Source: an uncultured Treponema sp. (lineage in GTDB: Bacteria > Spirochaetota > Spirochaetia > Treponematales > Treponemataceae). From it: a DNA stretch of 6,321 nt. Positions within the stretch are counted from its first letter, which is position 1; every line of letters starts with the position of its first letter. The notes beneath the pieces are model-generated. The model had not been told where the DNA came from. It was given only the letters and a program-made list of their open reading frames with translations, and made no database searches. Shown here in pieces: positions 5,175 through 6,321 of the stretch. The stretch spans positions 1-6,321 of the forward strand of contig CAMVJE010000075.1 of assembly GCA_947167745.1 (NCBI GenBank), written 5' to 3'. The position numbers were made by a program, and so were the translations under genes.

Positions 5175-5912
5175 ATGCCAAACGAAAACAATGAAAAAAA
5201 AGTGCTGATAACAGGCAGCTCAGGCGGAATCGGCCGGGCAATAGCTCTGGCAGTAGCAAAAGAAGGCTACGAAATTGTCGCTCACTACAATAGCGGCAAA
5301 GAAAAGGCCGAGTCGCTAAAAGCCGAGATTGAAGCCGCTGGTGGAAAATGCACATTGATTCAGTTCAATATTTCTGACAGAGAAGACTGCCGTACAAAGC
5401 TCGAACAATGGAGCGAAGAAAACGGTGCTTTCTGGGGAATCGTCCTTAATGCGGGAATCTGCCGGGACAACGCTTTCCCAGCCCTCTCAGACGAAAACTG
5501 GGACGATGTTCTCCACACAAATCTCGACGGCTTTTACAATGTACTTAAACCCCTCGTAATGCCTTTGTGCCGCAAAAAACGTGGCCGAATCATCACAATT
5601 TCAAGCGTTTCCGGCGTAATGGGAAACCGAGGTCAGGTCAACTACAGTGCAAGCAAGGCCGGTATTATCGGAGCCACAAAAGCCCTGGCTGTAGAACTTG
5701 CCAGCCGAAAAATCACCGTAAACTGCATCGCGCCAGGTTTCATCGAAACAGAAATGATTAAAGATGCCCCTGTAGAGCACATTTTGCCTACAATCCCAAT
5801 GGGGCGGGCAGGAAAGCCGGAAGAAGTCGCTTCTCTGGCAGTATATTTGCTCAGCGAAGGAGCAAGCTACATCACAAGGCAGGTAATCTCTGTCAACGGA
5901 GGAATTATTTAA
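5175..5912 (+). CDS. fabG: FabG-type 3-oxoacyl-ACP reductase (SDR family), possibly ApeQ-like
   Basis: A 245-residue classical short-chain dehydrogenase/reductase expected in the cytoplasm, reducing beta-ketoacyl-ACP to beta-hydroxyacyl-ACP with NAD(P)H. The nucleotide-binding motif TGSSGGIG is at 13-20 and NAG at 92-94. The catalytic tetrad is Asn116, Ser144, Tyr157 and Lys161 (YSASK), with the same spacing as the E. coli FabG tetrad. APGFIETEM (186-194) and the C-terminal VNGGII follow the family pattern. Length matches FabG. The stop overlaps the start of a ketosynthase gene by one base, so the pair is translationally coupled. Ketosynthase features downstream point to an aryl-polyene-type pathway, where ketoreductase ApeQ directly precedes ketosynthase ApeR. 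Housekeeping fatty-acid synthesis remains possible because no acp, fabD or fabH is in view. Confidence 0.9.
   Translation: MPNENNEKKVLITGSSGGIGRAIALAVAKEGYEIVAHYNSGKEKAESLKAEIEAAGGKCTLIQFNISDREDCRTKLEQWSEENGAFWGIVLNAGICRDNAFPALSDENWDDVLHTNLDGFYNVLKPLVMPLCRKKRGRIITISSVSGVMGNRGQVNYSASKAGIIGATKALAVELASRKITVNCIAPGFIETEMIKDAPVEHILPTIPMGRAGKPEEVASLAVYLLSEGASYITRQVISVNGGII
5898..5903 (+). promoter_or_regulatory. Ribosome binding site GGAGGA for the ketosynthase gene
   Basis: GGAGGA lies 8 nt before ATG 5912, embedded in the codons for Gly-Gly-Ile at the end of the ketoreductase. With the TAATG stop/start overlap it fixes the start and implies coupled translation. Confidence 0.85.
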
Positions 5913-6321
5913 TGCAGAACAGAAGAGTTGTCGTCACAGGCGGCGGAATAATCAGTGCAATGGGAAATGACTGGCAGACAGTCCTCAAAAACCTAAAGGC
6001 AAAAAAGAATTTCGTAAAATACATGCACGAGTGGGATGAAAAATACCCGCTGATGAACACAAGGCTCTGCTGCCCAGTTGATTTTGAAATCGACCGTGAA
6101 AAATATTCCAGAAAAGCAATCCGGGGAATGGGCCGGGTGGCTCAGATGGCTCTTGTTGCCACAGACGCTGCCCTCGAAGAAGCAGGCCTCCTTGGAAGCG
6201 AAGAACTTTCACAGGGTCGGGCTGGAATCGCTTACGGCTCTTCAATCGGCAGCGTTGACCCTCTCATGGAAATGTACTCAATGCTGGTCACAAACGACAC
6301 AAGCAAAGTCGGCTCAACCAC
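5912..6321 (+). CDS. Beta-ketoacyl-ACP synthase, N-terminal part (FabF/ApeR-like, partial)
   Basis: The frame is open from ATG 5912 to the window edge (136 full codons), about a third of a usual 400-residue ketosynthase. It begins RRVVVTGGGIISAMG, the usual thiolase-fold opening of FabF/FabB enzymes, which extend acyl chains on acyl carrier protein by decarboxylative condensation. The segment VKYMHEWDEKYPLMNTRLCC (35-54), then SRKAIRGMGRVAQMAL (67-82) and IAYGSSIGS (108-116), resembles ketosynthases of aryl-polyene clusters (pattern of YMPEWD, LNTRLAAP, RKxxRSMGRV) more than housekeeping FabF. The catalytic Cys and two His residues lie beyond the window, so activity cannot be judged. The one-base overlap with the ketoreductase and a strong Shine-Dalgarno support the start. 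The subfamily call is from memory of the family and is less sure than the ketosynthase call. Confidence 0.88.
   Translation, partial: MQNRRVVVTGGGIISAMGNDWQTVLKNLKAKKNFVKYMHEWDEKYPLMNTRLCCPVDFEIDREKYSRKAIRGMGRVAQMALVATDAALEEAGLLGSEELSQGRAGIAYGSSIGSVDPLMEMYSMLVTNDTSKVGST

Noticed and set aside
5985..6245. 86-codon open frame on the - strand
   Set aside because: It lies wholly opposite the ketosynthase coding sequence, is rich in Arg, Leu, Pro and Gly as expected of antisense frames, and has no start signals.

Overview
The window reads as chromosomal DNA from a Gram-negative (diderm) bacterium. My best guess is a Treponema-like spirochaete, resting on the general look of the proteins, three lipoprotein signals in a row and the AT-rich spacers with GC-rich hairpin repeats. 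The sequence alone cannot settle the genus. All recognisable genes lie on the + strand. I see no tRNA, rRNA, CRISPR array, transposase or integrase, and no gene-free stretch exceeds 300 bases.

Layout. Positions 1-98 are the last codons of an MscS-type mechanosensitive channel. Positions 99-296 are a spacer holding short A-rich direct repeats, a GC-rich block of adjacent stem-loops (121-188), a small dyad (216-229) and a perfect TATAAT box (277-282). Next comes a complete MATE-family efflux transporter (297-1670). Its last 19 or so bases recur 40 bp downstream in the spacer. A three-gene lipoprotein cluster follows: an LpoB-like lipoprotein (1778-2377), a large COG3014-like lipoprotein (open frame 2386-4062) and an LPP20-family lipoprotein (4050-5141). 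After 33 bp comes a FabG-type ketoreductase (5175-5912), overlapping by one base a beta-ketoacyl-ACP synthase (5912 onward) that runs off the window.

How the genes may work together. The three lipoproteins probably form one transcription unit and act at the periplasmic face of the envelope. LpoB relatives activate bifunctional penicillin-binding proteins. COG3014 and LPP20 proteins are recurrent, poorly characterised companions, so a joint envelope role is likely but inferred. The ketoreductase and ketosynthase pair is organised like the ApeQ-ApeR pair of aryl-polyene pigment clusters. The ketosynthase N-terminus looks more like that family than housekeeping FabF, so the window may stop at the edge of an aryl-polyene-like biosynthetic locus.

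Most notable structure: a 123-bp imperfect palindrome (2414-2536, about 38 base pairs of stem) sits between the first two lipoprotein genes and is open in frame with the second. It lies just upstream of that protein's signal peptide, where the expected start codon is missing (an ATA is found). This looks like a palindromic element that has displaced, or been recruited as, the 5' end of a gene.
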